Numbered from the stretch's first letter, positions 47,343 to 59,690 are shown. The stretch: DNA of 64,000 nucleotides from Hyperoodon ampullatus (GCA_949752795.1 OX457058.1:153398353-153462352); one strand, 5' to 3'. Notes: generated from the sequence alone by a model not told the origin. Numbers and translations: made by a program.

Positions 47343-49030
47343 CCTCCTGTCCCCCTTGTCACCTACACCCCATGGCAGAAAGCAGAGGTGGGGTCAGGAC
47401 ACACAGGTTGAGGAACCTTGCCAAGGCCACCAGACCCCTTCCCTTCTTCTTGTGGACTGTCAGTGGAAAAGTGCCAAATAAGCCTGGGCCTCCTGACACC
47501 ATGTCACCATGGATTGCATGTGGGTTTATTCTGTCCAACGCCAGAGCAAAGAGAAGACAGCAGGGGATCCCAGCTCTGAGAAGCTAGTTCCAGGGCCACA
47601 CACTCAGATGCCACAGGGGCTAGGCAGGGCACCTGGGTGAGTGAAGTGGGGCTAGGGGTTAGACGCAGGCATACCTGCAGTGTGCACACTGACGTGGTAA
47701 GAAAAGATCCCACTTCCACCCAAGAAATATGCTTGTTCCCATTTTTGTCAAAACACCTGACATAGCTTTCATTTTCCCACTTCCAGTAGGCCTAGGAACC
47801 GAGAGAGAATTCTGTACTAGAAGAGAAACAACAGCACAACCGCCATCGTAATAGATGTCAACTGGCACTTGACTTCAGCAGGAAGGAGACCGACAGAGCG
47901 GGTGGGGACCATGGCGAGCTAGAATGCACGTGTCCAGTCACCAGAGGGCGGCTGCTCCTCAGCCTCAGCATTGCTAGAGTTTCCAGTTTTCCGAGAGAAG
48001 CCGGAGAGTCCTGTTTTGTGTGGAAATCTTACAATTTTTAAAACGGTAGTTTAAATTTAAAAACAGACCACTGGATGGCCAAACCAAATATACGGTTCCT
48101 AGTTTGTGACCTCCAAATTCAGGAATGCACATTGTCACAAGATGGTCCTGCCCTTGGGTAAAGGAAAGTGGGATGTTATCTGCAAAAGCATAGGGAAGAA
48201 AGCTGTGGGCCAGATTGGTTTAAAACCTCCTGGAGGGGCCCGATATGGTTCAGTTCCAATCTCTTTAACATTTGCAATGCCTTCCACATGGTAAGAGCTG
48301 AACAAGACAACGGTCTTGGTCTCAGCTTATACACAACTTTGGCTTGTGGTAGTTTGGGCTTATTCTGATTCCAGCTGGTCCTTACAGTTCCAACACTCTG
48401 TGCTGTCTGAGCAGCCTAACCTCTGAGCTCCAGTTCCAGATTTCTGGGACGGAGAATTTGATTGGTTCTGACTGGCTCTGACTGGTGCAGCCCTGGTTCA
48501 GTTACCTGTGTCTAAGGGAAGAGGGGTCCTGGGATGGAAGGCTTCTCCATCCAGCCTGGGGACCGGTGATTGTGTGTGGCAGGGATACCAAAAAAGAATG
48601 CGTGGACTGGGAAATTAATTAACTGGGTCTCTCTTCGTTCATCTTCTTTGGGTTCCCCGCTGAGAGAGACAAGCAATAGTGCGTCTTCTACTTCTACATT
48701 TTTGTTTTTTCTGAGAGTACAGAGCCTCATTACTCAGGTTTGTTTTCTCTAAAGTACTACTTAGGTTTCCCAAGAGCTAAGTTGGATGCAGGCTTTCCAG
48801 GACTTGCCTTCTCCTCCATCAGGCCTTTCCAACAGGTTCTGCCTCATCCCGCAGAAAGGCTCCGTCTCTAGATGGAACATGTCCTTGGCAGGCTGGGGTG
48901 CTACCAGAGAAGCAGGAAAGGAAACACATCTTGGTGTAAAATTAAAATATCAAAAGTTAAAAGGTATTTTGCCATATTGAAGGAATGTTTTCTTAAAAAG
49001 CTGCAAGCTAGGTTTTAAGCAACAGATTGA

Positions 49031-49245
49031 TGAAGTTTATTTATTTATTTTTGCGGTACGCGGGCCTCTCACTGCTGTGGCCTCTCCCGTTGCGGAGCAC
49101 AGGCTCCGGACGTGCAGGCTCGGCGGCCATGGCTCACGGGCCCAGCCGCTCCGCGGCATGTGGGATCTTCCCAGACCGGGGCACGAACCTGTGTCCCCTG
49201 CATTGGCAGGCGGACTCTCAACCACTGCGCCACCAGGGAAGCCCA
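49031..49245 (-). mobile_element. CHR SINE (short cetacean form), reverse
   Basis: 'gcggtacgcgggcctctcac' to 'caccagggaagccc'. A perfect 14-bp duplication AAGCAACAGATTGA (49017-49030 and 49246-49259) shows a recent insertion. Confidence 0.95.
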
Positions 49246-49284
49246 AAGCAACAGATTGAAAGGACATTACAGTGCTTTTAGCCC

Positions 49285-49455
49285 AGGAGTCTGCAGAATA
49301 CTTCCCACCACATTTGGCCCACTGCTTGTTTCTGTAAAGTTTTATTGGAACACATTACACCCAGGTGTTTACTTCTTGTCTGTGGTTTGATTGCCCTGCA
49401 GCTTCAGAATTGAGTAGCTGCAACAGAGACTGTGTGGCCCACAAAATCAAAAATA
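49285..49455. repeat. hAT (Charlie-like) MITE relic
   Basis: 'tttggcccactgcttgtttc', 'aaagttttattggaacacat' and 'gagtagctgcaacagagact' match the known element whose ends read as 'gcaaactacggcccgcgggc'. The family name is not certain. Confidence 0.65.
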
Positions 49456-49559
49456 GTTACAAGAATTCCTGCACTTGGGTTTGTGGATGTATCTATTGCA
49501 GGTGAATGCTTCCTGCCCAAATAACTTGAGTAGCTTTTTAACCCACCACTTAAGTTTGT

Positions 49560-50130
49560 GTCTTTGAAGCAAGCCTCTCTCTTATATTTTTATTTTATTA
49601 CTTTTCTTTTTATAAAAGTGATATAAATTGATGGTAAAAAAGAATTGGAAAATGCACAACAGCATAAAGAAGGAAAAAGAAATTGCCATAATTCTTTCAC
49701 TGGATCCCCTCTCATTCATGTACTGATAGCTAATTAACACTAGATGTTCTGTATTAGTGATCTTTTCACAAAATTAGAAGCATATACCTACTATTTTGAA
49801 CATGTTTTAAAAAGTTAACACACATTGAACTTTCTCATATCATTAATTCCTTTTTAATACAGTTTTTTATTATTGCATAGTATTTTCACATGTGTATTCT
49901 GTGATTTACTTAAATTCCTTATTGACGTCCAGTTATTCATTATATTCAAAAATGACATTATGTTTCTCTCTGATTATTTCCTTGGGATAAGTTCCTGGGG
50001 TTAGAATTACTGGCTCAAAAAGTGTGAGCATTTCTAAGGCTTTCAGTAGATGTTGCCAGATTGTCCTCCAGAAGGGTACGAAAGCACCCAGGTTTCATAG
50101 TATTGTATTTGCATTCGAAGGTTTCAGAAG
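49560..50130 (-). repeat. Ancient LINE-like relic, reverse
   Basis: 'gaattggaaaatgcacaaca', 'ctctgattatttccttggga' and 'gccagattgtcctccagaag' occur in this order in a common old mammalian repeat I take as L1M-type. Class uncertain. Confidence 0.45.
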
Positions 50131-50217
50131 GTTAGTTTACGTTACCTTAACCTCAGCACCTGTTTGCTTGAACGCTGGTCTTGAGTGACTGTTTTGTTGA
50201 CTTCTCTTCCCTTGCAG

Positions 50218-50282
50218 GCTCCCCCTCCCAAGCCACCGCGCCGTCAAGGAGGCTGGGCGGATGACTCCATGAAGGCTTCCAA
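50218..50282 (+). CDS. IFT43: IFT43 exon 3
   Basis: 65 bp, encoding 21 residues, [20 protein letters not shown] and S, plus two bases of the next codon (AA, giving Lys when joined to a G). Acceptor TTGCAG ends at 50217 and donor GTGAGT starts at 50283. The core [15 protein letters not shown] matches the family, with G-W central. Compared with the human sequence I recall (TSSAKLPRRRQGGWAGDSVKAS) this exon is one codon shorter, in its proline-rich start. It is preceded by a 30-kb intron. Later exons are outside the window. Confidence 0.95.
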
Positions 50283-50339
50283 GTGAGTGCTGGCAGGTCA
50301 CAGGGCGGGGGGCGGGCAGGGGACACTGTGCTCCTGTGT

Positions 50340-50730
50340 TGTTCTTTTATTTTTTATAACCTCTTTACTGAGATGTAATTCATATACCTTACAATTTACC
50401 CCTTTGAAACGTACAATTCAGCTGTTCTTAGTATATTTTCAGAGTTGTAGTGTCATCACCACAATCATTTTTAGAACATTTTTATTACCCCCTAAAGAAA
50501 CGCCATACCCATTAGTAGTCACTGCCTGTGTCCCCCTGCAACCTCCCCAGCCCTAGGCAACCACCAGCCTGTTTTCTGTCTCTCTGATTTGCCTATTCTG
50601 GACATTTCATGTAAATGGAATCATATGTTACGTGGTCCTTTATGACTGGCTTCTTTCACTTGGCATAATGTTTTCAAAGTTCCTCCATATTCTAACATTC
50701 TGTGTTTTTCTTAAAGTTACTTTCTAAACA
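50340..50730 (-). repeat. Ancient L1M 3' fragment, reverse
   Basis: 'attcatataccttacaattt', 'accaccagcctgttttctgt' and 'ggcttctttcacttggcata' are reverse L1M 3' words. Confidence 0.7.
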
Positions 50731-51013
50731 GAATGGACTTGCCTGTTAGTTACTGCTGGATTAGAAATCATTTTGGTCTTTAATCCCTTGTAGTAAGTCT
50801 CAGACGAAAGGTAAACCAATATACATGTATGTATGTATATATGTTTACTACACCAGTGGGATGGCCAACGATAAACTCAGGAAAGGAATTTCTTTTTCTC
50901 AAAGAAGAGACATTACTTTTGTTCAGAATTTCCTTCAGCAGTTGTTACCTTCAAAATAGCACTATCAAAAATATTTTTTCCAGTTTTCCCCCCTTCCACT
51001 CCCCACCTCTAAA

Positions 51014-51052
51014 CACACACATACACACACACACACACATGTGCACACACAC
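51014..51052. repeat. AC microsatellite
   Basis: Interrupted CACACA repeat ('acatacacacacacacacac' and more). Confidence 0.9.
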
Positions 51053-51109
51053 TTTTTTTCTCCCCAGAATCATCTGAAAATAAGCTGCAGTCATCATGAT
51101 ATTTCACCT

Positions 51110-51540
51110 CTTAATACTCCAACATGCATCTCTGAAGATTAAGGACATTCTCTAAATACTCACGTATAATGATCACATCTAAGAAATTTCATAAAGATTT
51201 AATAATATTTAAAATATAGTCTATATTTAAATTTCCCCAGTTGTCCCCAAAATCTCTTCTGTAGTTCCAGGATCCAATCAGAGTTCACACATTGTGTTGG
51301 TAGTTCTGTCTCTTTTTAGGCTCTTTTAGTCTCTAAAATAATTCCAGCTCCCCTTTGCCCTACTATACCACCACCCAGTACATTGACTTTTTTGAGGAAT
51401 CCAGGTCAGTTGTCTTGTAGAGCGTCTCACATTCTAGATTTCTCTGATTGATTCCTCATGATTAGATTCAAGTTAAATGTTTTTGGCAAGAACAGGTGAT
51501 ATTCTGTACTTTTTATTGTATCAGAATGGTATAGAAAGAT
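51110..51540 (-). repeat. Ancient L1M fragment, reverse
   Basis: 'aatttccccagttgtcccca', 'ccaggatccaatcagagttc' and 'gtctctttttaggctctttt' match the order seen at 42270-43000. Confidence 0.6.
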
Positions 51541-51710
51541 ATACTCAGAGATATCTCACTCCCATCCTTATTCTTTCTACCTCATTCCCATCCGTCTCCC
51601 ATGGGTAACTTCTTTCTTAGTTTCTGTTTTATCCTTCCTGTACTTCTTTTTGTAAAAAATAAGCATGTATATATAAATGTAAAATGTATCCGTATTTGTT
51701 TCTATATGTT

Positions 51711-53165
51711 AAGATTCAGCAAACTGTGGCCCACAGGCCAGCCACCTGCTTTTATTCAATTTTTAAAGGTTACTTTCCATTTATAGTTATTACAGAATAT
51801 TGGCTATATTCCCCTTCTTGTTGAGCCTGTCTTGCGTCCTTGAGCCTGTCTTACACCCAGCAGTTTTACCTCGCACTCCCCCACCCTACATTGCCCCTCC
51901 CCACCCTCATTCCCCACTGGTAACCACTAGTTTGTTCTCTGTGAGTCTGCTTCTTTTTTGTTATATTCACTAGTTTCTTGTATTTTTTAGATTCCACATA
52001 GAAGTGATATCATACAGTATTTGTCTTTCTCTGTCTGACTTATTTCACTTAGCATAATGCCCTCCAAGTCTATCTATGTTGCTACAAATGGCAAAATTTT
52101 GTTCTTTTTTTTAATGGCTGAGTACTATTCCCTTGTATCTCTATACACCACTTCTTAATCCATTCACCTGTTGATGGACATTTAGGTTACTTCCATATCT
52201 TAGCAATTGTAAATAATGCTGCTAAAAAAATTGGGGTACTTGTATCTTTTCAAATTAGTGTTTTTGTTTTTTTGTTTTGTTTTGTTTGTTTTGGATATAT
52301 ACCCAGGAGTGTCATTGCTGGGTCATATGGTAGTTCTATTTTTAGTTTTTTAAGAAACCTCCATACTGTTTTCCACAGTGGCTGCATCAATTTATATTCC
52401 CACCAACAGTGTATAAGGGGTCCCTTTCTCCACATCCTTGCTAACATTTGTTATTTGTATTCTTTTTGATGATAGCCATTCTGACAGGTGTAAGGTGATA
52501 TCTCCTTGTGGTTTTGATATGCATTTCCCTGATGGTTAGGGATGCTGAGCATCTTTTCATGTTCCTGGTGGCTATCTGCATTTCCTCTTTGGAAAAATGT
52601 CTATTCAGTTCTTTCGCCCATTTTTTAATCAAGTTGTTCGGTTTTTTTTGATGTTGAGTTGTGTGAGCTGTTTATATATGTTGGATATTAACCCCTTATT
52701 GGTCATATCATTTGCAAATATTTTCTCCCATTCAGAAGGCTGTCGTTTCATTTTGTCGATGGTTTCCTTTGCTGTGAAAAAGCTTTTAAGTTTAATTAGG
52801 TCCCATTTGTTTATTTTTGCTTTTATTTCCTTTACTTTAGGAGAGGATCCAAAAAAAATATTGCTGCAATTTATGTCAAAGAGTGTTCTATGTTTTCCTC
52901 AAGTTGTTTTATAGTATCTGGTCTCACATTTAGGTCTTTAATCCATTTTGAGGTTATTTTTGTGTATGGTATTAGAGAAAGTTGTAATTTCATTCTTTGA
53001 CATGTAGCTGTCCAGCTCTCCCAGCACTACTTGTTGAAGAGATTGTCTTTTCTCCATTGTATACTCTTGCCTCCTTTGTCATAGATCAGGTGACTGTAAG
53101 TGCACAGCCACCTGTTTTTATATATCATGTTTTATTGGAACACAACCACATGCTAAGTCTACATT
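51711..53165. repeat. hAT MITE split by an L1 insertion
   Basis: The left part (51713-51755, 'cagcaaactgtggcccacag') and right part (53105-53160, 'tgttttattggaacacaacc') are pieces of the same element found at 49285-49455. They are separated by an L1 whose target-site duplication consists of MITE sequence. Confidence 0.6.
51756..53104 (-). mobile_element. 5'-truncated L1 (older subfamily), reverse
   Basis: 'ccccactggtaaccactagt', 'gtgatatcatacagtatttg' and 'gtcattgctgggtcatatgg' are reverse L1 words. Minus frames encode damaged ORF2 pieces ([20 protein letters not shown] near 52.3 kb). CAGCCACCTG(C/T)TTTTAT flanks it at 51739-51755 and 53105-53121 (16 of 17 matching). Confidence 0.85.
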
Positions 53166-54350
53166 TTATTTATTTATTTTTGTTGTTGTTGAAGTAGAGT
53201 TGATTTACAATGTTGTGTTAATTACTTCTGTACAGCAAAGTGACTCAGTTATACATACATGCATTCTTTTTCAAATTCTTTTCCATTATGGTTTTATCAC
53301 AGGATATTGAATATAGTTCCCTGTGCTATGCAGTAGGACCTTGTTGTTTATCCATCCTGTATATACCAGCTGGCATCTGCTAATCCCACACTCCCAGTCC
53401 TCCCCTCCCCCACCCCCTCCCCATTGGCAACCACCAGTCTGTTCTCTATGGCCCTGATTCTGTTTCTGTTTCCTAGATAGCTTCATTTGTGTCGTATTTT
53501 AGCTTCCACATATAAGTGATATCATATGGTACTTGTCTTTCTCTTTCTGGCTTTGCTTAGTATGATAATCTCTAGTTACATCCATGTTGCTGCAAATGGC
53601 ATTGTTTCATTCTTTTCTTATGGCTGAGTAGTATTCCATTGTGTATATGTGCCACATCTTCTTTATCCATTCATCTGTTGATGGACATTTAGGTTGTTTC
53701 CATGTCATGGCTATTGTGCATAGTGCTGCTAGGAGCATAGGGGTGCCTGTATCTTTTTGAATTAGAGTTTTGTCTGGATATATACCCAGGAGTGGGATTG
53801 CTGGATCATATGGTAGTTCTATTTTTAGTTTTCTGAGGAACCTCCACACTGTTTTCCACAGTGGCTGCACCAACTTACATTCCCACCAGCAGTGTAGGAG
53901 GGTTCCCTTTTCTCCACACCCTCTCCAGCATTTGTGATTTGTAGACTTTTTAATGATGGCCATTCTGACCAGTGTGAGGTGATACCTCATGGTAGTTCTG
54001 ATTTGCATTTCTCTAATAATTAGTGATGTTGAGCATCTTTTCATGTACCTATTGGCCATCTGTATTTCTTCTTTGGAGAAATGTCTCTAGGTCTTCTGCC
54101 CATTTTTCAATTGGGTTGTTTGTTTTTTTTGTTGTCAAGTTGTATGAGCTGTTTGTATATTTTGGAAACTAAGCCCTGTTGGTTGCATCATTTGCAAATA
54201 TTTTCTCCCATTCTGTAGGTTGTCTTCGTTTTGTTTATGGTTTCCTCTGCTGTGCAAAAGCTTGTAAGTTTGATTAGGTCCCATTTGTTTATTTTCATTT
54301 TTATTTCTATTGCCTTGGGAGACAGACCTAAGGAAACATTGGTACATAAA
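53161..54350 (-). mobile_element. 5'-truncated L1 (younger subfamily), reverse
   Basis: Starts with T-rich tail, 'gagttgatttacaatgttgt', 'ccctgtgctatgcagtagga'. A minus frame at 53607-54059 is open for about 150 codons and carries the ORF2 C-terminus ([36 protein letters not shown]). Short TACATTTTA repeats near 53160 and 54352 may be the duplication. A further old L1 piece follows to about 54640. Confidence 0.85.
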
Positions 54351-54640
54351 TGTACATTTTAAAATTTAGATCTCTGATCCATGTGGAATTAATTCCAGTG
54401 TACGGTATGAGGTGCAGATCTAGTTTTATCTTTTTTCTAAATGACTGTTGTCCCAGCACCATTTATTTGAAAATCCATCTTTCTCCAGTGAATTTAGAAG
54501 CCACCTTTGCCATAGTCTATATCTTTGTATGTACTTGAGTCTCCTTTTGGACTCGTTATTCTGTTCTGGTGGTCTTTCTGTCTATTTATATGCCATATAT
54601 GCCATATGCTATTTAAGTGCCACACTGTTCCTTTGGTGAA
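54345..54640 (-). repeat. Old L1 fragment, reverse
   Basis: 'agatctctgatccatgtgga', 'gttgtcccagcaccatttat' and 'ctttctgtctatttatatgc' come from the ORF2 region of an older L1 than its left neighbour. Confidence 0.6.
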
Positions 54641-54934
54641 CATAACACTGCTTTTTCATGTTAACTAAGAAGAAGAAGGTGACTTTGAAATATGCTAGTG
54701 AGAGGCTAATTGAGGAGCCCCATTTTTCTAAGTTATTAGGGGATTCTAGTGTTTGTATTATCTGGAATTTATTTTGAAATATGGAAATGAGTCAAATCCT
54801 ATATCTGCTTCTTAGAGGAAAAAACAGAGCATCTCAAGTGTTAATTCCTCGACAAATATATTAAAGATTTTTCCAGATCAGATCCATTTTCCCTGGGGGG
54901 GGAAGTGCTCTTCCATTTCTGATGTTACTTTTCA

Positions 54935-55230
54935 AGGGATCCCCTTGCTTGGCTCCTCGGTCTGCCGCCTGGTCCTGACCCCTCAGTGTCTGTCGGCATG
55001 CCCAGGGCTCATCCTCCAGCCGCCTCTCCTCTGTTGACGCTCACTCTTGGCCTGCTCTCCATCCCTTCTCGGGCGTTTTCCTATCACCTGTATACTGATA
55101 ACCCCAGAGTTTGTATTTCCAGCCCAGTCCTTCCCCTGAGCATCTAGCTGTCCACATGACCTTTCCACCTGAATGTGCAACTCAATCCTAACACGTCCAA
55201 ATCGGTCCTCTTCATTTCCACCCCTTCCAC
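54935..55230 (+). repeat. L2 LINE fragment
   Basis: 'gtatactgataaccccagag', 'tttgtatttccagcccagtc' and 'caactcaatcctaacacgtc' match the L2 segment upstream of its 3' end. Confidence 0.6.
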
Positions 55231-55889
55231 CCCGTCCCCTAATCTTGGGGAGGTGCAGGTCTCCGAAGAGTGATTTGTGTTGGGACAAAAGCCGATTACA
55301 GTGGGTTGAAGAGGAAGGTGGAAGTGAGGAAATGGGGACAGTGGTACAGGCTCCTACTCTGAGAGGGAAAGGAAAGAGGTGGGGCAGTATTTGGAAGGGG
55401 GAGTCTGTGTTGAGACTCGTGGGTGTGATACCTGGGGAAAGAGTGATTACAGATGAAACAGGGGGGTGTGAAGGAGTAGGATCCTGGAGACCTAGGATAA
55501 GACCTTCCGAGGGAGACTAATTAACCTTGGACGGGAAGAGGCAGGGACATTTTTCCTCCAGGACAGGAGGGAGCTTGGAAAGGCTGGTAAGTTATCAAAA
55601 AAGACCGAGGGGAGTAGGGAATTGGGGGAAGAGGCCATTTTGAATTGGCCTGCGTTTTTTTTTCTTCTTCTTCTTTTTTCAAAGTGGGAAGGCAAACAGT
55701 GTTAAGCTTATTGGAGCAAAGGAGAGCTGGCATCTGGAGGCAAGTAGAACAGATTTGAAACAAAGAGGAAGGGGGGCCAACTAGCGGTAAGAGAGGCGAT
55801 TGTTGGGCTGGATTGAGGGTCTGCCCCGTGAAGGCTGGAAAACGTGAGCTCCTGCTATTTGCAGGTGCCCCAGGGAAGCTATGTGCTTC

Positions 55890-56190
55890 CTGCCCTGCAA
55901 GAGCTTTGATTCCAATTAGGGAGATGAGGCATTTTCATTCACAAAAGTCAGGCAGAAGGAGCACATCATAAGTGAGAAACTAATGGAGTGGCCAACCCTG
56001 GTATTGTGACATCAGAGGAGAGTAATCACAGTGGTCAGGGAGCCCCTTGCAGAGGAGATGGGGGTCAAGCTGGAGGAATTCTGATGGGCAAAGAGCACTG
56101 TGAGGAGAGCATTTTGGTTCAGGGATTGGTGTAGGCATAAGTGTTGGGGGGTGGGGAGCAATAACTGCACTGTCAGTCTGGTTAGAGCAG
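55890..56190 (-). repeat. L2 LINE fragment, reverse
   Basis: 'gggagatgaggcattttcat', 'agggagccccttgcagagga' and 'ggcaaagagcactgtgagga' in L2 antisense order. Confidence 0.5.
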
Positions 56191-56264
56191 AGAATTCACA
56201 CTAAAAATATTGTTCTCACCTTAAATTCTTTTGGGATGATAATAGTGATACTGTACTAGATACC

Positions 56265-56581
56265 TGTCTCAGCCAGTTCAGGCTGCTATAACAATATCAT
56301 AGAAAGGATGGTTTAAACAACAAGCATTTATTTCTCGCAGTTCTGGAGGCTAGAAATCTAGAGGCTGGGTTCACGTGGCCTTCCTTGGTGTGTGCACACA
56401 CACAGAGATCTTCTGTCTCTTCCTCATTTTATGAGGGCACTAATCCCATCATGGGGGTTCCACCCACATGACCTCATCTAATCATAATTTGTTCCCAAAG
56501 TCCCCACCTTCAAACACCATCACATTGGAGTTTAGGGTTTCAGCATATGAATTCGGGGAGCCACACTCATTCAGTCCATAG
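56265..56581 (-). repeat. MLT1 LTR (ERVL-MaLR), reverse
   Basis: 'agttcaggctgctataacaa', 'atttctcgcagttctggagg', 'gagggcactaatcccatcat' and 'aacaccatcacattggagtt' are the reverse complement of an MLT1 solo LTR, almost complete (317 bp). It is an old, non-coding relic with no internal retroviral sequence. Confidence 0.85.
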
Positions 56582-58229
56582 CTGCACCTTATATGTGCAA
56601 TACACCAACCCTACTGGGTAGGTTTTAGTTTCTAAGGTAAGGTACCCCTCTACAAGGGAGGGAGGAGGAAAGTGAGGCTCACAGAGGTCTGCATTGTCGC
56701 CAGTGGGAGGTAGGCGGGCTGTTTACAGATCTGCCTGAGGAGCCCTCAACCAGGGATGTGAGTTTCTGGGATGCCTTTGTTTTGTTTGCATAACACTGCC
56801 CAAGATAGAGAGCAGGGCATGTGTCACCCACCTCACTGGCTAGAGCCGTTGGCTGCCGGAACCCAAATACTCACCCCGAGCCACAGGAAAGGGCTGTATT
56901 CAGGAATGGCCTGGGACCTGGGATCCTGTCCCCTCTCTTGGCACCACAGTCATAGCTATGCCAAAGATTCCACCTTGGAGCCAGGCTGGCCTTGGCTCCA
57001 AAGTTGTCTGAGGTGGGGCACTTGTAGTCGGTGGGGAATAGAGCTGAACGAGAGTCAACTAGACTTGGGAAAGGGAGGAAGGAAAGGTAGTCTGATTAAG
57101 TTTTGTCTCAAAGTGTCTGTTTTGGGGTTTGTCCCTGCATTGATCTGCAAGGGAATGAGGCAAGTAATGGCCCCTCGGGGACTTTCAGGACTTTGCTCTC
57201 AATGTCAGCCGTCATTTTCAATCACCCTCTCCCTCCCAGCCATTAATTTTGGCCCAGGATCATGGGGACTTGTCCATCTATCACTCCTAATTGACACTAA
57301 ATGATCTGTCAGTTTATTGATGAACGGCAGGAGTGGAATTGTCACAATATATTTTACTTTCTAACAACTCCTCCTGACAATTTTACCTTGTCCATCTCAC
57401 TCTCCTCACATAAATCTCCATAGGCCGCTCATTCCTTCTCATGGGCTGCTCTGGTGCCAGCCACTTCCACACCATCTGCACGTGTCAAGGACATCAAGAT
57501 GGCGGTAGAACAGCCGTGTGCTGGTCCTGAGGTTGCCCCCTTCCCTCCTCCTTCTCTCTTTCCCTCTTGCTTTTTTTTTTTTTTTTTTTTTTTTAATGGC
57601 ATAGATGTTCCAGGAATACTAAAGGGCTTCTGCCCTCTCCCTCTGTGTCACTGTCATACCAGAGTCTCTTTACCTTCTTGTTAGCCATGAATAGTTCATT
57701 CTTATTAGGCTACAAAAGTGTAAAAGGCAAAAATCCAGAGCTGCCAGGCTCCTAGATCTGTAAGCACAGTTGCAGACACATGTTTTGTGCTCTTTAAAGC
57801 AGCTCTGTTATAGGCTGTCCATCTCCACAGAAGTCAGTTTCTTAGAAAGATGTCACAGAGGGTAGGTTAACCAGAGCTTGCCCACTGATGTGCTGTGTGC
57901 TGCACTGTGAGTGCAGGTGTATCAAGATGTGGGTGCTCTGTCCTTGGACCTTTTGGGCCAGGCTTAGAGCTGCCAAGGCCTCCAGGCTGTCACCGGTAGC
58001 CACCAGCAGTCTCATCCGTGCACCCCAGTTTTCCATACAGCTGTTATTTTTAAGTGCCCCAAGTCTTGAAAAAGATGGGGAAGTGCTGGGTTAGATATAT
58101 ATAAGGGTATATAGTTATTTCATCTTAAGAAGGTGTGCCTATGGGTGTGAAAAATCCTGTATCCTTTATGAGGCCAAGGATGAGTAAAGGAGCTTGACAA
58201 CATATTAAAATGTCATTGCCCTCCCCCTT

Positions 58230-58880
58230 CCTTCCTTTCCTGCTGAAGATAATTTTTATTAACTGATAGGGACTGTTTTTGTTTATTAACCATCATTCCA
58301 TTATCATGCCTATCAAAATTAATAATGATTCCTTAATGTCATCTGATAGCCAGATCATATTCAAGTACTTCCATTGTCTCAAAGATGTCTTTTCATAGTT
58401 GATTATAAAAAGAGCAAATCAAGGTCTGCACCTGTATTTAGTCATCTTTAGTCTCTTTCATTCTGCAGCCTTCCCTACCCCACACCCACCTCTTTTTTCT
58501 CCCATGTCATTGGTTTTTTGTGGGTTTTTTTGAGAAACTTGTCCTGTAGAGTGTCCCACATTCTGGATTTGACCTATTGCTTCCTAGTTAAGGTTTCTAA
58601 CTTGTTCCTTTGGCGCTCATGTTCCCTGTGAAGCTGGGGGTTAGATCTAGATCAGCTGGGGGTTAGACGCAGGCTTGCAGTCTTGGCAGGAGTACTTTGG
58701 AGGCGGTGCTGTGTACGTCCCACTGCAGCGCATCCATAGGCACAGGTGTCCGGGGTTCTACTTTAAGTGAGGCTGTGATTGATCCTTAGGGTCAGGGGTG
58801 TGGCCTCCATGTTAGTTCCCCACCAGACTCCTGCCTGCTGGTTGAAGCATCCATTGATGATTGTTGCCTAGAGCCATGAT
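58230..58880 (-). repeat. Ancient L1M fragment, reverse
   Basis: 'ttcaagtacttccattgtct', 'tcctgtagagtgtcccacat' and 'gtgaagctgggggttagatc' follow the old L1M 3' region, the same segment as at 42270 and 51110. Confidence 0.65.
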
Positions 58881-58909
58881 TTCATTAAAGGGTGTCAAGT
58901 GGTGATTTT

Positions 58910-59277
58910 TTTTTTTAAGATTTTTTAAAAACTAATTAATTTAATTTATTTATTTTGGGCTGTGCAGGGTTTTCGTTGCTGCCCGCGGGCTTTCTCTAGT
59001 TGCCGCAAGCGGGGGCTACTCTTCGTTGCGGTGAGCGTGCTTCTCATTGCGGTGGATTCTCTTGGTGTGGAGCAAGGGCTCTCGGCGTGCTGGCTTCAGT
59101 AGTTGTGCTTCGTGGGCTCAGTAGTTGTGGCTCGTGGGCTCTAGAGCAGAGGCTTAGTAGTTGTGGCGCATGGGCTTAGTTGCTCTGTGACATGTGGGAT
59201 CTTCCCATACCAGGGCTCAAACCCGTGTCCCCTGCATCCGCAGGCGGATTCTCAACCACTGCGCCACCAGGGAAGCC
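58910..59277 (-). mobile_element. CHR SINE (long form), reverse
   Basis: 'ttattttgggctgtgcaggg', 'gcgggctttctctagttgcc', repeated 'agtagttgtg' units, end 'gcgccaccagggaagcc'. A perfect 14-bp duplication CAAGTGGTGATTTT flanks it (58896-58909 and 59278-59291). It sits in an L1M relic. Confidence 0.95.
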
Positions 59278-59394
59278 CAAGTGGTGATTTTCTAATTCTC
59301 ACTTATTAACAGAAATTCTTTCATAAGGAACTTTCTCTCATCAACTATTTGGTTACCTGAAATACAACTTATTATACCTATAAGCCTGCCTTTT

Positions 59395-59690
59395 GCCCGC
59401 TCCAGTCTTTTTATTTTGAAAAGTTTCAAACCTATGGAAAAGTTTGAGAATAATACAACAAAACATCCTTCTGACAATGTTTCACTGCATGTGGCTCATT
59501 CTCTATTTTTTTGTTTTTATTTTTTACTGAACTGTTTAAGAGTTGTAGCTACCTTTGCATTTCCATTACTTAACAGTAAATAGTTACTTTGCAAGAGATT
59601 TTTGTCTATACTGTTTGCTTCTCGGTCTGTAGTACTTGACACATATAGGTGTTCAGTACATATTTAATGACTGAGTGACTTTTGGACATT
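59395..59690 (-). repeat. Ancient L1M fragment, reverse
   Basis: 'aaagtttcaaacctatggaa', 'aatgtttcactgcatgtggc' match the L1M piece that starts the 42270 copy. It probably belongs with the fragment at 58230-58880, interrupted by the SINE. Confidence 0.5.

Larger units (their letters stand above)
20007..50217 (+). other. IFT43: IFT43 intron 2
   Basis: 30.2 kb, mostly repeats (listed separately). Stretches where I recognise nothing: about 20010-20700, 20860-21400, 21960-22310, 22700-23120, 23820-25190, 26110-27160 (contains a CpG-rich islet), 28600-29550, 30180-31000, 33080-33650, 38290-40180, 41110-41330, 43060-45230, 45550-46760 and 47360-49010. No internal exon is supported, since the protein is continuous across exons 2 and 3. 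Confidence 0.85.

Noticed and set aside
56771..57304. 177-codon plus frame in IFT43 intron 3
   Set aside because: No recognised motif, not flanked by clear splice sites that would fit IFT43 phase 2, and IFT43 exon 4 (starting with the FRRK-type segment) is not seen in it.
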